The notes beneath the pieces were generated by a model, which was not told the origin of the DNA, did not search any database, and saw only the letters and a program-made list of their open reading frames with translations. A program made the position numbers and the translations under genes. A stretch of 64,000 nt of DNA from positions 161,437 to 225,436 of the forward strand of contig NZ_CABJDK010000003.1 of the NCBI RefSeq assembly GCF_902364355.1, in the 5' to 3' direction. Origin of the DNA: Collinsella aerofaciens (GTDB lineage Bacteria > Actinomycetota > Coriobacteriia > Coriobacteriales > Coriobacteriaceae). Below, one piece after another: positions 25,623 to 34,272 of the stretch. The first letter of the stretch is position 1, and each line of letters begins with the position of its first letter.

Positions 25623-26537
25623 ATGACTGATGCCGTTGAGGTGCTGCGAATTGATTCGCTCGAGGACGAGCGGCTCGATGCCTACGTGCGACTGACCGAG
25701 CGCGAGTTGCGCTGCGTGCTGGAGCCGCAAAGGGGCATCTTTATCGCCGAGAGTGCCAAGGTTATCGAGCGCGCGGTGCGCGCCGGATACCAGCCGGTGA
25801 GCTTTCTTTTGGGCGAGCGCTGGCTCGACCAGATGATGCCGCTGTTTGAGCGCCTGATTGTGCGCGAGGGCGCGGGTCCGGTTCCTGTGTTCGTTGCCTC
25901 CATGGAGCTTATGGAGCAGCTGACGGGCTTCAATGTGACGCGCGGTGCGCTCGCGGCATTCCGTCGTCCACGTCAGATTCCGGTAGCCGAGTTCTTGGGT
26001 GGCGTCGTCGATGCGGCGGGGGAGCGCCCGGTGCGCGTGTGCGTGCTCGAGGGCATTGTCGACCACACCAACGTCGGCGCGATTTTCCGCTCGGCGGCTG
26101 CGCTGAACGTCGATGGCATTTTGGTGAGCCCTACGTGCTGCGATCCGCTGTACCGTCGCTCGGCCCGCGTGAGCATGGGCACGGTGTTTCAGGTGCCCTG
26201 GACGCGCATTGGCAGCGAGGCGCGCGTATGGCCGCATGATGGGCTGGCGGCGCTGCACGATGCCGGCTTTTCGTGTGCCGCCATGGCGCTGACGGATGAT
26301 TCGGTGTCGCTGGACGATCCCGCGCTCCAGGAGATTGACCGCCTGGCAATCTTTATGGGCACCGAGGGTGCTGGCTTGGGCGCCAAGACCATTGCAGGCT
26401 GCGACCGCGCCGTGCGTATTCCGATGGCGCATGGGGTCGATTCACTCAACGTGGCCGCGGCAAGCGCTGTTGCCTTTTGGCAGCTGTGCCCGCATGTGAG
26501 CAACGAGTACCACTACCAGCCGGGGCTGTATCACTAG
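25623..26537 (+). CDS. SPOUT/TrmH-family RNA 2'-O-methyltransferase
   Basis: The 304-residue protein has an N-terminal substrate-binding domain (about 1-110) and a C-terminal SPOUT knot with the three motifs: motif 1 VDHTNVGAIFRSAAALNVDG, motif 2 FMGTEGAGL, and motif 3 IPMAHGVDSLNVAAA. Such enzymes methylate ribose 2'-OH in rRNA or tRNA using SAM. Which nucleotide it targets cannot be decided from the sequence. It appears to be a stand-alone unit, 109 nt after dfrA and 125 nt before the MATE gene. Confidence 0.9.
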   Translation: MTDAVEVLRIDSLEDERLDAYVRLTERELRCVLEPQRGIFIAESAKVIERAVRAGYQPVSFLLGERWLDQMMPLFERLIVREGAGPVPVFVASMELMEQLTGFNVTRGALAAFRRPRQIPVAEFLGGVVDAAGERPVRVCVLEGIVDHTNVGAIFRSAAALNVDGILVSPTCCDPLYRRSARVSMGTVFQVPWTRIGSEARVWPHDGLAALHDAGFSCAAMALTDDSVSLDDPALQEIDRLAIFMGTEGAGLGAKTIAGCDRAVRIPMAHGVDSLNVAAASAVAFWQLCPHVSNEYHYQPGLYH

Positions 26538-26662
26538 GCAGATAGTTAGCACCGGGCTCTGGTTCGGGGCGTTTCGGCCGACGTCGGTCGGTGCTAAGCT
26601 GGTATTGGCTTTGGTCTTAAATTGCCGTTTTGTTGTTTGACGTACGCTGGTGGGGAGGGCGT

Positions 26663-28012
26663 GTGGCTAAGAAATCTACGGCTATCGATGTAACGCAGGG
26701 TGTCATTTGGCAACAGCTGCTGTCGCTGTGCGTCCCTATCTTCTTTAGCTCGTTTTTTCAGCAGGCTTACACGCTTATTGGTACGTATATCGTCGGCCAG
26801 TTTGGCGGCAAGCTCGCGCTGGGTGGCATTCAAGCCACGATGGTGCTCACCGAGCTCTGCATTGGCTTTTGCGTTGGCGTTGGCGCTGGCTGCGCGGTCA
26901 TTACCGGTCAGTATTTTGGTCAGCACGATGATGAGCGATTGAGTCGTTCGGTCCATACGGCCATGACGCTCGCGCTGGTGGGCGGTATCGTTTTCTCGAT
27001 TCTTGGCATAGTGTTCGTTGAGCCCATGCTGGTACTTATGAACACGCCGCATGAACTATTGGCCGAGGGCGTGGCCTATGCTCGTTGCTATTTTGCCGCC
27101 ATGGTTGCGGCGCTGCTGCTCAATATGGGAACGGCGCTGCTGCGCGCCGTGGGCGACACACGCGGTCCTGCTGTGATCATTGCTTCCGGCTGCCTTGTTA
27201 ATGCGGTGCTGGATGTCATCTTCGTTGCCGTGCTTCATATGGAGGCTCTGGGCTGCGGCATCGCGGTGGCGCTGACCATTTGCTCCAACGCCACGATGAT
27301 CGTGATTCGTATGATGCACGCTCCGGGTGCGTGGCGGCTTTCACTGTCCAAACTCTGCATTGATCCTGGCATTTGTAAGAGCATGATCTCGTGTGGTCTG
27401 CCGCTTGGCTTTCAGTCTGCTGCGTATTCGATTTCCAACGTTTTGATTCAGGTGTCGGTCAACTCGTTTGGTGCCGATGTCACCACGGCGTGGGGTCTTT
27501 CGGGCCGTTTGGATGGCATTGTCTGGATGGTTACCGAGGCGCTTGGCGTTTCGATCACCACGTTCTCGGCACAGAACTTTGGCGCGCGCAACTACGAGCG
27601 CATGCGCAAGGGCTACCATACGTCGCTTGTGCTGTCGTTTATGCTCATTGGTGGCCTGTCTGCCGTGCTACTGGTGTTCTCGGGTCCGTTGTCGCGTCTG
27701 TTTGTCGACGATGCTTCGATTTCGGCCTACACCACGACGATTCTTCATTTCATCGCGCCGTTCTACGCGATCTTCTCGATTATCGAAAACGCGTCCGGCT
27801 CCATCCGCGGCGCTGGCGTGAGCTTCCAGCCTATGATGCTCACGATTTTTGGCACCGTCGTGCTCAGGGTGATCTGGGTGTTTGCGATTATGCCGTTCGA
27901 TCCGTCGCTTGAGCACCTGCTGCTGGTTTACCCCGTAACCTGGCTCATCACGGCCACGATGTTTACCATCTACCACCACAGCGGCAACTGGCTCGGCCGC
28001 GCCACCGCCTAA
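26663..28012 (+). CDS. MATE-family efflux transporter
   Basis: The 449-residue integral membrane protein has about 12 hydrophobic helices arranged as two similar halves. The N-terminal half has FFSSFFQQAYTLIGTYIVGQ and GFCVGVGAGCAVITGQYFG; the second half has SVNSFGADVTTAWGLSGRLD and ALGVSITTFSAQNFGAR. The family exports cationic drugs or metabolites by Na+ or H+ antiport; the substrate is unknown. GTG 26663 follows GGGGAGG; the frame opens upstream at 26630. The stop codon is the first part of a 35-bp inverted repeat shared with cobO. Confidence 0.93.
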   Translation: MAKKSTAIDVTQGVIWQQLLSLCVPIFFSSFFQQAYTLIGTYIVGQFGGKLALGGIQATMVLTELCIGFCVGVGAGCAVITGQYFGQHDDERLSRSVHTAMTLALVGGIVFSILGIVFVEPMLVLMNTPHELLAEGVAYARCYFAAMVAALLLNMGTALLRAVGDTRGPAVIIASGCLVNAVLDVIFVAVLHMEALGCGIAVALTICSNATMIVIRMMHAPGAWRLSLSKLCIDPGICKSMISCGLPLGFQSAAYSISNVLIQVSVNSFGADVTTAWGLSGRLDGIVWMVTEALGVSITTFSAQNFGARNYERMRKGYHTSLVLSFMLIGGLSAVLLVFSGPLSRLFVDDASISAYTTTILHFIAPFYAIFSIIENASGSIRGAGVSFQPMMLTIFGTVVLRVIWVFAIMPFDPSLEHLLLVYPVTWLITATMFTIYHHSGNWLGRATA

Positions 28013-28098
28013 TGATCCGTAGGGGACGGAGGAAAACGGATCATTGACCTGGCGATAAGGCAAAATGATCCGTTTTCCTCCGTCCCCTTCGGATCATT
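28011..28098. repeat. Long inverted repeat between convergent MATE and cobO genes
   Basis: Arms 28011-28045 and 28064-28098 are 35 nt each, reverse complementary with a single mismatch, and separated by an 18-nt loop. Each arm begins AATGATCCGT and ends with its own reverse complement ACGGATCATT, and contains GGGGACGGAGG. The repeat reaches into both stop codons, filling the gap exactly. It could act as a bidirectional terminator although no T tract follows. Its GGGGAC core links it to the element at 7674. Confidence 0.92.
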
Positions 28099-28583
28099 TA
28101 GTATTCGATGCCTTGGCGGGCTAGGAGGCCTTCGTCGAAGTAGTGTTTGACGGGGCGCATTTCGGTTACTAGGTCCGCGAGATCGGCCAGTGGCAGCAAG
28201 CCGCGGCCGGTGAGCACGAGCTCTGTGGTGGTCGGTTTCATTGCGATCAACGCTTCGACATCTTCGCGCGTCACAAAGCCTCGGCGCATGGCTTCTCCCA
28301 GCTCATCCAAGATCAGCATGTCTACCTGGCTAATCTGCTCGCGTGCGAGCTCCATGATCTGCGCGGCGCAAGCCTCGGGCGTGTCGCGATCGGCCTGCAC
28401 AATGCGCAGTCCCAGGCGCGGCGCGGCATCGTGTTCGGCGCAGTGCAGCTTCTTGGCAAACTGCAGCATGAGTACGTTGAGACCATAACCTGTGGCACGC
28501 AAAGCCAGCCCCAAGGCGGCCGTGGTTTTGCCCTTTCCGTCGCCCGTGTAGATCTGAACCTTGCCGACTTCCAGTGATGCCAT
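28098..28583 (-). CDS. cobO: Corrinoid (cob(I)yrinic acid a,c-diamide) adenosyltransferase, CobO/CobA type
   Basis: The 161-residue P-loop enzyme attaches the 5'-deoxyadenosyl group of ATP to reduced corrinoids to make adenosylcobalamin. The N-terminal QIYTGDGKGKTTAALGLALR is the ATP-binding loop, and the LILDELGEAMRRGFV block is the Walker B-type region. No other cobalamin gene lies in this window, so it probably serves salvage of imported corrinoids (inference). AAAGGACAG precedes the ATG. It is convergent with the MATE gene and divergent from ftsH. Confidence 0.94.
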   Translation of the reverse strand: MASLEVGKVQIYTGDGKGKTTAALGLALRATGYGLNVLMLQFAKKLHCAEHDAAPRLGLRIVQADRDTPEACAAQIMELAREQISQVDMLILDELGEAMRRGFVTREDVEALIAMKPTTTELVLTGRGLLPLADLADLVTEMRPVKHYFDEGLLARQGIEY

Positions 28584-28660
28584 CTCTGTCCTTTCGTGCC
28601 CGGCGTCGGTTTATCGTCGCTCGGGTTGGGTATTCTAGAAACCATTATCAACCCCAGTAG

Positions 28661-30568
28661 ATGGAGTTCAAGCAGATGGAGATGGATGACAACAAACGTA
28701 GACGGAATATGATCCTCTACGTGCTCATCGCCTTCGTCGTCTACCTCGTGCTCTCGACCGTTCTGTTCCCCAACATCGGTCACACGCAGCAGATTACGAA
28801 GACCGATTACTCGACGTTTGTCAAAGCGCTCGATAAGAAGAGCGTCAACAAGGTCGAGTACAACACGGACGATTACACGATTTATTACACCAAGAAGGGC
28901 GAGGACGAGAACATCGCCTACAAGACGACCGGTGTGCCGAATGATGCGGGTTTTACCGATCGCGTGCTTGAATCCGGTGCGTCCCTGGAATCGGTCGTTC
29001 CCGACAAGAACTCGGGTTTGATGACCTACTACCTGCTCACCCTCATTCTTCCCATGGCGATTTTCTTCCTGATTGGCTGGTGGCTCAACCGCCGCATGAA
29101 GAAGGCCATGGGTGATGACGGTCCGTCGATGAACTTTGGCGGCGGTGGTTTTGGCGGCGGTGGACTGGGCAAGTCCGGCGCGCGCGTGATCGCCTCCAAG
29201 GACGTGGGCGTGACCTTTAAGGATGTCGCCGGCCAGGAAGAGGCCAAGGAGTCCCTCAAGGAGGTCGTCGACTTTCTGGAGAAGCCGCAGCGCTACGAGG
29301 AGATCGGCGCCAAACTGCCACGCGGCGCTCTCCTTGTCGGCCCTCCGGGTACCGGTAAAACCCTGCTCGCCAAGGCTGTGGCCGGCGAGGCGGGCGTGCC
29401 GTTCTTTAGTATTTCTGGTTCTGAGTTTGTTGAGATGTTCGTTGGCCGCGGCGCCGCTAAGGTTCGCGATCTGTTTAAGCAGGCCAAGGAAAAGGCCCCG
29501 TGCATCGTGTTTATCGACGAGATCGATACCATCGGTAAGAAGCGCGATGGCGGCGGCTTTAGTGGCAACGACGAGCGCGAACAGACGCTCAACCAGCTGT
29601 TGACCGAGATGGACGGCTTCGATAACCACAAGGGTATCGTCGTTCTTGCTGCTACCAACCGTCCCGACAGCCTTGACCCGGCCCTGCTGCGCCCCGGTCG
29701 TTTTGACCGTCGCATCCCCGTTGAGCTGCCCGACCTGACCGGACGTAAGAACATCCTCGAGCTGCATGCAAAGAGCGTGAAGACGGAGCCGCCGATCGAC
29801 CTGACCGCGATTGCCCGCGCCACGCCCGGTGCCTCGGGCGCCGACCTGGCCAACATCATCAACGAGGGCGCGCTGCGTGCCGTCCGCGAGGGTCGCAAGC
29901 GCGCGACTCAGGATGACTTTGAGGAGTCGGTGGAGGTCGTCATCGCCGGCCAGCAGCGTAAGTCCACGGTTCTGTCCGACCACGAGAAACAGGTCGTGTC
30001 CTATCACGAGATCGGCCATGCCATCGTTGCCGCCCGCCAGAAGGGTTCTGCGCCGGTTACCAAGATCACCATCGTGCCGCGTACGAGCGGTGCTCTGGGC
30101 TACACCATGCAGGTCGAGGAGGATGAGCGCTTCCTGACCACGCGCCAGGAAGTCCTGGACAAGCTCGCTGTCTATTGCGGTGGCCGTGCAGCCGAGGAGC
30201 TTATCTTTGGCGAGATGACGACCGGTGCCGCCAACGATATCGAGCAGGCCACCAAGCTCGCCCGCAACATGGTGACGCGCTTTGGCATGTCCGATGAGTT
30301 TGGCATGATGGCGCTTGGTACCGTTCAGAATGCGTACCTCAACCAGGATACGTCGCTCACCTGCGCCCCCGGTACGGCCGAACGCGTGGACGCGATCGTC
30401 GCCAAGCTGATCGAGGATGCGCACGACCGCGCTCTGCAGATCCTCAAGGAGAACAAGTTTAAGCTCCATGAGCTGGCTCGTTATCTGTACAAGAAGGAGA
30501 CGATCACGGGCGAGGAGTTCATGAATCTCCTCACGCGCGAGAATCCGCTGATGCCAAAGCAGCAGTAA
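28661..30568 (+). CDS. ftsH: ATP-dependent zinc metalloprotease FtsH
   Basis: The 635-residue membrane-anchored AAA+ protease degrades misfolded membrane proteins and regulators. A transmembrane helix (about 17-36), an extracytoplasmic domain, a second helix (about 117-137) and a glycine-rich linker precede the AAA domain with Walker A GPPGTGKT, Walker [10 protein letters not shown] and [19 protein letters not shown]. The zinc site is H449-E-I-G-H453. The start is uncertain: ATGs at 28661, 28676 and 28682 are in frame, and GGAG at 28663 would best serve 28676. tilS and hpt, the frequent neighbours of ftsH, are absent here. Confidence 0.96.
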   Translation: MEFKQMEMDDNKRRRNMILYVLIAFVVYLVLSTVLFPNIGHTQQITKTDYSTFVKALDKKSVNKVEYNTDDYTIYYTKKGEDENIAYKTTGVPNDAGFTDRVLESGASLESVVPDKNSGLMTYYLLTLILPMAIFFLIGWWLNRRMKKAMGDDGPSMNFGGGGFGGGGLGKSGARVIASKDVGVTFKDVAGQEEAKESLKEVVDFLEKPQRYEEIGAKLPRGALLVGPPGTGKTLLAKAVAGEAGVPFFSISGSEFVEMFVGRGAAKVRDLFKQAKEKAPCIVFIDEIDTIGKKRDGGGFSGNDEREQTLNQLLTEMDGFDNHKGIVVLAATNRPDSLDPALLRPGRFDRRIPVELPDLTGRKNILELHAKSVKTEPPIDLTAIARATPGASGADLANIINEGALRAVREGRKRATQDDFEESVEVVIAGQQRKSTVLSDHEKQVVSYHEIGHAIVAARQKGSAPVTKITIVPRTSGALGYTMQVEEDERFLTTRQEVLDKLAVYCGGRAAEELIFGEMTTGAANDIEQATKLARNMVTRFGMSDEFGMMALGTVQNAYLNQDTSLTCAPGTAERVDAIVAKLIEDAHDRALQILKENKFKLHELARYLYKKETITGEEFMNLLTRENPLMPKQQ

Positions 30569-30591
30569 TACTGGTTGCGCAGTGTCTATCG

Positions 30592-30626
30592 CCCCATTTG
30601 AGTGTCCATCTCAAATGGGGTGTTTT
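30592..30626 (+). terminator. Terminator of ftsH
   Basis: CCCCATTTGAG / CTCAAATGGGG form a perfect 11-bp stem with a 7-nt loop, followed by TGTTTT, 24 nt after ftsH. Confidence 0.88.
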
Positions 30627-30644
30627 GCGTGGGGAGAGTTGAAT

Positions 30645-31106
30645 ATGAAAATCGTGGTAAGTGCCTGCTTGATGGGCGAGAGCTGCAAGTATAACGGGCT
30701 CGATAACTACCATCGCGAGCTGGTCGAAGCGTGCGAATGCACGGGGACCGAGGTACTCTTGGTGTGCCCTGAGGTCTTTGGCGGCCTGCCCACGCCGCGC
30801 AAGCCGTCCGAGATTGTGAACGGCGAGGTCCGTACCTGCGAGGGCATTTCGGTCGATCGCGAGTTTCGCCTGGGTGCCCAACGTGCGCTCGATATGTGCG
30901 AACAGGCGGGCGGCCCGTCCGAGATTGTTGCGTGCATTTTGCAGGATCGCAGTCCGTCGTGCGGCGTGGGCCATATCTACGACGGATCCTTCAGCGGCAC
31001 GCTCACAACGGGTAACGGTGTCTTCGTTGACCTGCTCCTGCGCCACGGCTACCGCGTGATCCCGGCAAGCGAATTCGATCCCAGCATGCTGGAACATTGT
31101 CCATAG
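30645..31106 (+). CDS. DUF523 family protein
   Basis: The 153-residue protein belongs to the DUF523 family of small cysteine-containing proteins with no settled function. Visible conserved cysteines are in VSACLMGESCKYNG, LVCPEVFGGLPTPR, GEVRTCEG and ILQDRSPSCGVGHIYDG. The pattern is suited to metal or thiol chemistry, but no reaction is known to me. ATG 30645 has GGGGAGAG upstream; the frame is open from 30582 without a better start. Remnant recombinase sequence begins on the opposite strand at its 3' boundary. Confidence 0.9.
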   Translation: MKIVVSACLMGESCKYNGLDNYHRELVEACECTGTEVLLVCPEVFGGLPTPRKPSEIVNGEVRTCEGISVDREFRLGAQRALDMCEQAGGPSEIVACILQDRSPSCGVGHIYDGSFSGTLTTGNGVFVDLLLRHGYRVIPASEFDPSMLEHCP

Positions 31107-31107
31107 C

Positions 31108-31203
31108 ACTCGAACCCAACACTTCCTCACGGGTGACCGTTTTGGCATCATCCGTGAAGTTGATATTGAGTACGACCCGGTCATCAAAGACGTAGACCGA
31201 GTT
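31108..31203 (-). pseudogene. C-terminal remnant of a serine site-specific recombinase
   Basis: Read on the minus strand, this stretch encodes NSVYVFDDRVVLNINF and, after TDDA, KTVTREEVLGSS, which resembles the extreme C-terminus of transposon-type serine recombinases (a VYVYDD ... TITLEEV pattern). No catalytic or zinc-ribbon part is present upstream, where the sequence runs into an IS3-type remnant. It is interpreted as the residue of an integrated element. The identification rests on remembered family pattern only. Confidence 0.55.
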
Positions 31204-31316
31204 GACAGGCGCCGTACCCAGGCAGCCCCTCCCCGCGGCCCTCGCGCAGGAACGCGCACACGGCCTTCCCGTCTCTTGCGCCCCTCCTGGAACTGTCCAC
31301 ATCAGTGTAGCCAATT

Positions 31317-31541
31317 CAGTCCGCCAAGGGCTGAAGCCCGGACAACGCGGCGATGGAGGGCTTCTTCGGCCTGCTCAAGAAGGAGTTCTGGCACGGCAGG
31401 GACTGGTCGGACTGGACCCCCGCCCGCTTCATCGAGGAGCTCGGGGGCTGGATCGGTCGATACAATACGGAGAGGCGCAGCGATGCGCTCGGTGGCCGCA
31501 CGCCGGCCGAGTTCCGCTCCGCGCTGGGAAGGGCCGCGTAA
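31317..31541 (+). pseudogene. Degenerate IS3-family transposase (OrfB) C-terminal fragment
   Basis: From 31335 the frame encodes SPDNAAMEGFFGLLKKEFW followed by a block with FIEELGGWIGRYNTERR and GRTPAEFRSALGRAA, the C-terminal part of IS3-type DDE transposases around the catalytic Glu. Just upstream the frame hits TGA at 31332, where the family normally has a Cys or other residue before SPDN, and the preceding SMSRKG-like motif is shifted. Everything N-terminal is missing. The sequence after the stop (GGTCCAAGAAATCGTCCGCA) looks like the right end of such an IS. The copy is dead. Confidence 0.8.
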
Positions 31542-31656
31542 CGGTCCAAGAAATCGTCCGCAGTCCCCATTCTTGCCCCTTTGGGACAGCTTCTTGTTGG
31601 GGCGTGCCTGCCCCTAACCCTGCTAGGAACGAGTACAGCAAACTGGAATTTTCAAA

Positions 31657-32259
31657 TTAGTCTTTGCAAATTACCTTTGAACCTTCATCATCAATTACAA
31701 TTCCCTGACGGTTGTTAATTGGGCATAGATTCAAATCCGAAAACTCAGTCATTATTTTCTCGGTAACTTTCTTAAATGGTGCTGTAAGAAAATGCGGAAG
31801 AACATAGAAATCAATCAAATTAAGCCCTGAATCATCTTCTTGTGAGTAGTCCTCCGGCTTTTCATCCATTTGCTCGATATATTGGATGCTTGGAGCGCAT
31901 ACAATCGCACCTGCCGATTCACCAATCATCAGTTTTCCCTTTTCCAATTCTTTCTTCAACAGCTCATCCGTTCCCGTTTTACGGAGCTGGTCTATAAGGA
32001 AAAAAGAATTTCCGCCGGTAAAATAGATCACATCTGCATCTTCAAAAAGAGACTGTATCGTTGAATAAGCCTCCGTTGAAATATCAATTTCAGTTACGAT
32101 TGCTCCCAACTTTTTGAATAATTTTCGAGCCGAGCCGACATAACCGGTGTAGCCTTCACGCAGCGAGGCTGTTGGAATAAATGCGACTTTTTTATTTTCA
32201 ATTTCTTCCTTTATCAGACTTCCTACACTTGAAAAGTGGGAACAAAAAAACAGTTTCAT
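31657..32259 (-). CDS. Peptidase S51-like (class I glutamine amidotransferase-fold) protein, horizontally acquired
   Basis: The 200-residue protein starts at 32259 with AAGGAGA properly spaced. It resembles the PepE/cyanophycinase-like S51 family: strands such as KVAFIPTAS, DVIYFTGGNSFFLIDQL, and the nucleophile elbow IGESAGAIV with the putative catalytic Ser. The C-terminal half has FYVLPHFLTAPF. Base composition is strongly AT-rich and codon use (AAA, GAA, ATA, TTA) is unlike every neighbour, which points to transfer from a low-GC Firmicute. It is intact although surrounded by mobile-element debris. Substrate unknown. Confidence 0.85.
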   Translation of the reverse strand: MKLFFCSHFSSVGSLIKEEIENKKVAFIPTASLREGYTGYVGSARKLFKKLGAIVTEIDISTEAYSTIQSLFEDADVIYFTGGNSFFLIDQLRKTGTDELLKKELEKGKLMIGESAGAIVCAPSIQYIEQMDEKPEDYSQEDDSGLNLIDFYVLPHFLTAPFKKVTEKIMTEFSDLNLCPINNRQGIVIDDEGSKVICKD

Positions 32260-32262
32260 CAA

Positions 32263-32650
32263 TATTCTCCTTTATATATAAATTCTTATTTGTTGAACTA
32301 AGCCGTGTATACCATACTCTCCAATGAAAGAACGCCCTGATATAGCGAAATTTTGCCGTTTTCCTGCGTACGTGCGTACACACTCCACAGGAATTCTAAG
32401 GGGCCTGCCCCCTTGGCACACGGACTTTGGAACAAAGTCTAGTGTGTTACGCCTTGCCAGAGGTGTACAGGCTCCCGGTATGCACGTACGAAGCAATTGC
32501 CATCAATGTGCCATATAAGTGGCGATCAAGTTCGCATAAAGCGACCTTGATCCCGCAAAATAAAAGGCAGGATACCATCACCACGATGATACCCTGCCTC
32601 TGTTCGTTTCTGTTTACCGTTCCGAGTACGAACTGAATGCTGGAGCAATA
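32263..32650. other. AT-richer non-coding segment of probable mobile-element origin
   Basis: No convincing gene is seen in this stretch. It contains an AAGGGG-CCTGC-CCCCTT hairpin (about 32399), repeated CGTACG motifs (32369-32380, 32484), and a 15-bp stem with two mismatches (AGGCAGGATACCATC / GATGATACCCTGCCT, 32565-32599) that, read on the minus strand, ends in TTTTATTTT like a terminator. Short frames such as 32447-32659 (minus) lack a ribosome-binding site and family resemblance. It is probably the flank of the element that brought the S51 gene. Confidence 0.5.
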
Positions 32651-32651
32651 T

Positions 32652-32692
32652 AAAACCACCAGAAAGGTGCCTGTCCCCTTTGTGGTGGTTTT
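32652..32692 (-). terminator. Hairpin terminator of the alcohol dehydrogenase gene (ACCACC-type element)
   Basis: AAAACCACCAGAAAGG and CCTTTGTGGTGGTTTT pair with one mismatch. On the minus strand it lies directly after the dehydrogenase and ends in TTTTATA. Its loop region reads GGGGACAGGCACC on the minus strand. The stem is nearly the same sequence as the hairpin at 40314. Confidence 0.8.
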
Positions 32693-32698
32693 GGTAGG

Positions 32699-33787
32699 TT
32701 AGGCGAGGAGCGTGTGGCCGTAGGTGTTGGCAGCCTTGATGGCGGCGGCGAACTTTTCGTCGGTGAAGGGCTCGGGGTTTCCCTGCTTCCACTCGTTGGT
32801 GGTGTGCGCGTACTCGCACAGGGCGGGGATATCGGACTCGGAAAGCCCGACCTGCTCAAGCGTCACGGGCAGTCCCATCTGCTTGTTAAAGGCTGAGTAG
32901 CGCTCAAGGTTCTCGGTATCGCCCGTGTAGGCAAACAGCACCAGCACGCCCAGGCTCACGACCTCGCCATGCAGGTAGGTGCCCTCGCGCGGAATGCTGC
33001 AGGTGGCGTTGTAGAATGCATGCGCCACGCTCGAGTTGTAGTAGTAATCGTTTTGGTTGGTCAGGTTGGAGACGTAGCCCGTGTTGACCACGATATCGAG
33101 CGCGATCTGCTTGACGGCTTCGGTCGACAGGTTCTGGCGAACGTCCTCAAGACCCTGCACGCCATAGGTAAACAGCGGCTCGGAGCAGGTGTGTGCGAGC
33201 GCCAGGCCAAGACCTGCGGTGTGCTCCAGGTTGCCGGCGCTCGTGGCGTACTCGACCTCGGGCTGCTTGGACAGGGCATCGCCCACGCCCGCCCAGAAGT
33301 ACTCCGCCGGAGCCTCGGCGATGATCTTGGGGTTGATGAAGATGTGCGCGGGGCGGTTGGGGTACGAATAGCCCTCGAGCGAGCCGTCGTCGTTGTAGAC
33401 AACGGCAATGGCGGTCGCGGCCGAGCAGTTGGAGCAGATCGTCGGTACCGTAAAGACGATCTTCTTGAGCTCGATGGCCGCCGTCTTGACGGTATCGAGC
33501 GCCTTGCCGCCGCCGCAGGCAATGAGCACGTCGGCTTCCTGGCAGGCGGGGGAGTTTACGACCTTGGCGATATTGGCGCGCGTACTGTTGGTGCCGTAGA
33601 CGCGTGTCTCCAGAATCTCGATGTCGGTGCCCTCCAGTGCCGCTTCGATACTGGGAAGCGCCGCGGCCAGTGCTCGTTTACCGCCGATAATCGCGACCTT
33701 GGCCGCTCCGTACTCGTCCAGCGCGCCGGGCAGCTCGTCAAAGCAGTCCTCGCCGACGGTGTAGTCGCTCATTCCAATCGTGCGCAT
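32699..33787 (-). CDS. Iron-containing alcohol dehydrogenase family (glycerol-dehydrogenase-like)
   Basis: The 362-residue product starts at 33787 (GAAAGAAGGC upstream). It shows the NAD-binding ACGGGKALDTVK motif (about residue 92) and the metal ligands of group III dehydrogenases: Asp in GVGDALSK, His in SSVAHAFYN and His in YLHGEVVSLG. The overall pattern is close to GldA-type glycerol dehydrogenases, which oxidise glycerol to dihydroxyacetone with NAD+, but other short polyols are possible. No dihydroxyacetone kinase is next to it. It is a single-gene unit ending in its own terminator. Confidence 0.88.
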   Translation of the reverse strand: MRTIGMSDYTVGEDCFDELPGALDEYGAAKVAIIGGKRALAAALPSIEAALEGTDIEILETRVYGTNSTRANIAKVVNSPACQEADVLIACGGGKALDTVKTAAIELKKIVFTVPTICSNCSAATAIAVVYNDDGSLEGYSYPNRPAHIFINPKIIAEAPAEYFWAGVGDALSKQPEVEYATSAGNLEHTAGLGLALAHTCSEPLFTYGVQGLEDVRQNLSTEAVKQIALDIVVNTGYVSNLTNQNDYYYNSSVAHAFYNATCSIPREGTYLHGEVVSLGVLVLFAYTGDTENLERYSAFNKQMGLPVTLEQVGLSESDIPALCEYAHTTNEWKQGNPEPFTDEKFAAAIKAANTYGHTLLA

Positions 33788-33911
33788 AGCAGCCTTCTTT
33801 CGTTCGATAAAGTGCTTACAGGTATTTTGCTCCAAGAGAAGGTCCACGGCCGCAAGAAATTTCGAACGTATAAAACCAGTGTTGAGGGTTTTTCGCCGGT
33901 GCGGAACGTGC

Positions 33912-34227
33912 TAGCATACTCCGCATAAGCGTTGATGGGGACGAGTAGTCGGCCGTCCGTGTGCTACAGAGAACGGGGAGCGCTGAGAACCCGTGCATGC
34001 GACCGATGAAAATCACCCCGGAGCTGCGGTCCCAACGGACGCGCCGTACAGGCACGTCTTAGTAGACATCGCCGAGATGGTCGTCGATACAGGCCAGCCG
34101 AGTAACGGATGCGAGCGCGCTGTAATGCGGGTGAGGGCATCTAAGCTGGGTGGTTAAGCGAAGAGCTTTTGCGGGCGTGCAGCCCGTTTGTGGCGCTTCG
34201 TCCCAGCTTGTAGGGACGGGCGCTTTT
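33912..34227 (+). promoter_or_regulatory. T-box riboswitch of ileS (Ile, AUC specifier), transcription-attenuating
   Basis: A TAGCAT -10 (33912) opens a leader with T-box hallmarks: a stem I arm with CAGAGAACGGGGAGCGC TGAGAAC (AG bulge and distal loop type, about 33966-33990), a specifier loop GAAAATCACC with ATC at 34012-34014, and the T-box bulge in AAGCTGGG-TGGTT-AAGCG (34143-34160). AAGCTGGG pairs with CCCAGCTT (34202-34209) and AAGCG with CGCTT (34194-34198) to form the antiterminator. The competing terminator is GCGCTTCGTCCC / GGGACGGGCGC (34193-34223) followed by TTTT. Uncharged tRNA-Ile should favour read-through. Confidence 0.9.
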
Positions 34228-34272
34228 GTGGTGCCCAGAGGGCGTGCGCGCCCACGACATGAAAGGGGTACC

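Noticed and set aside
31202..31660. A 152-codon plus-strand frame across the IS3 remnant
   Set aside because: It is out of frame with the recognisable transposase block and shows no family similarity.
32427..32659. Short frames on both strands in the AT-richer segment
   Set aside because: No ribosome-binding site, no recognisable domain, and they overlap hairpins likely to be non-coding.
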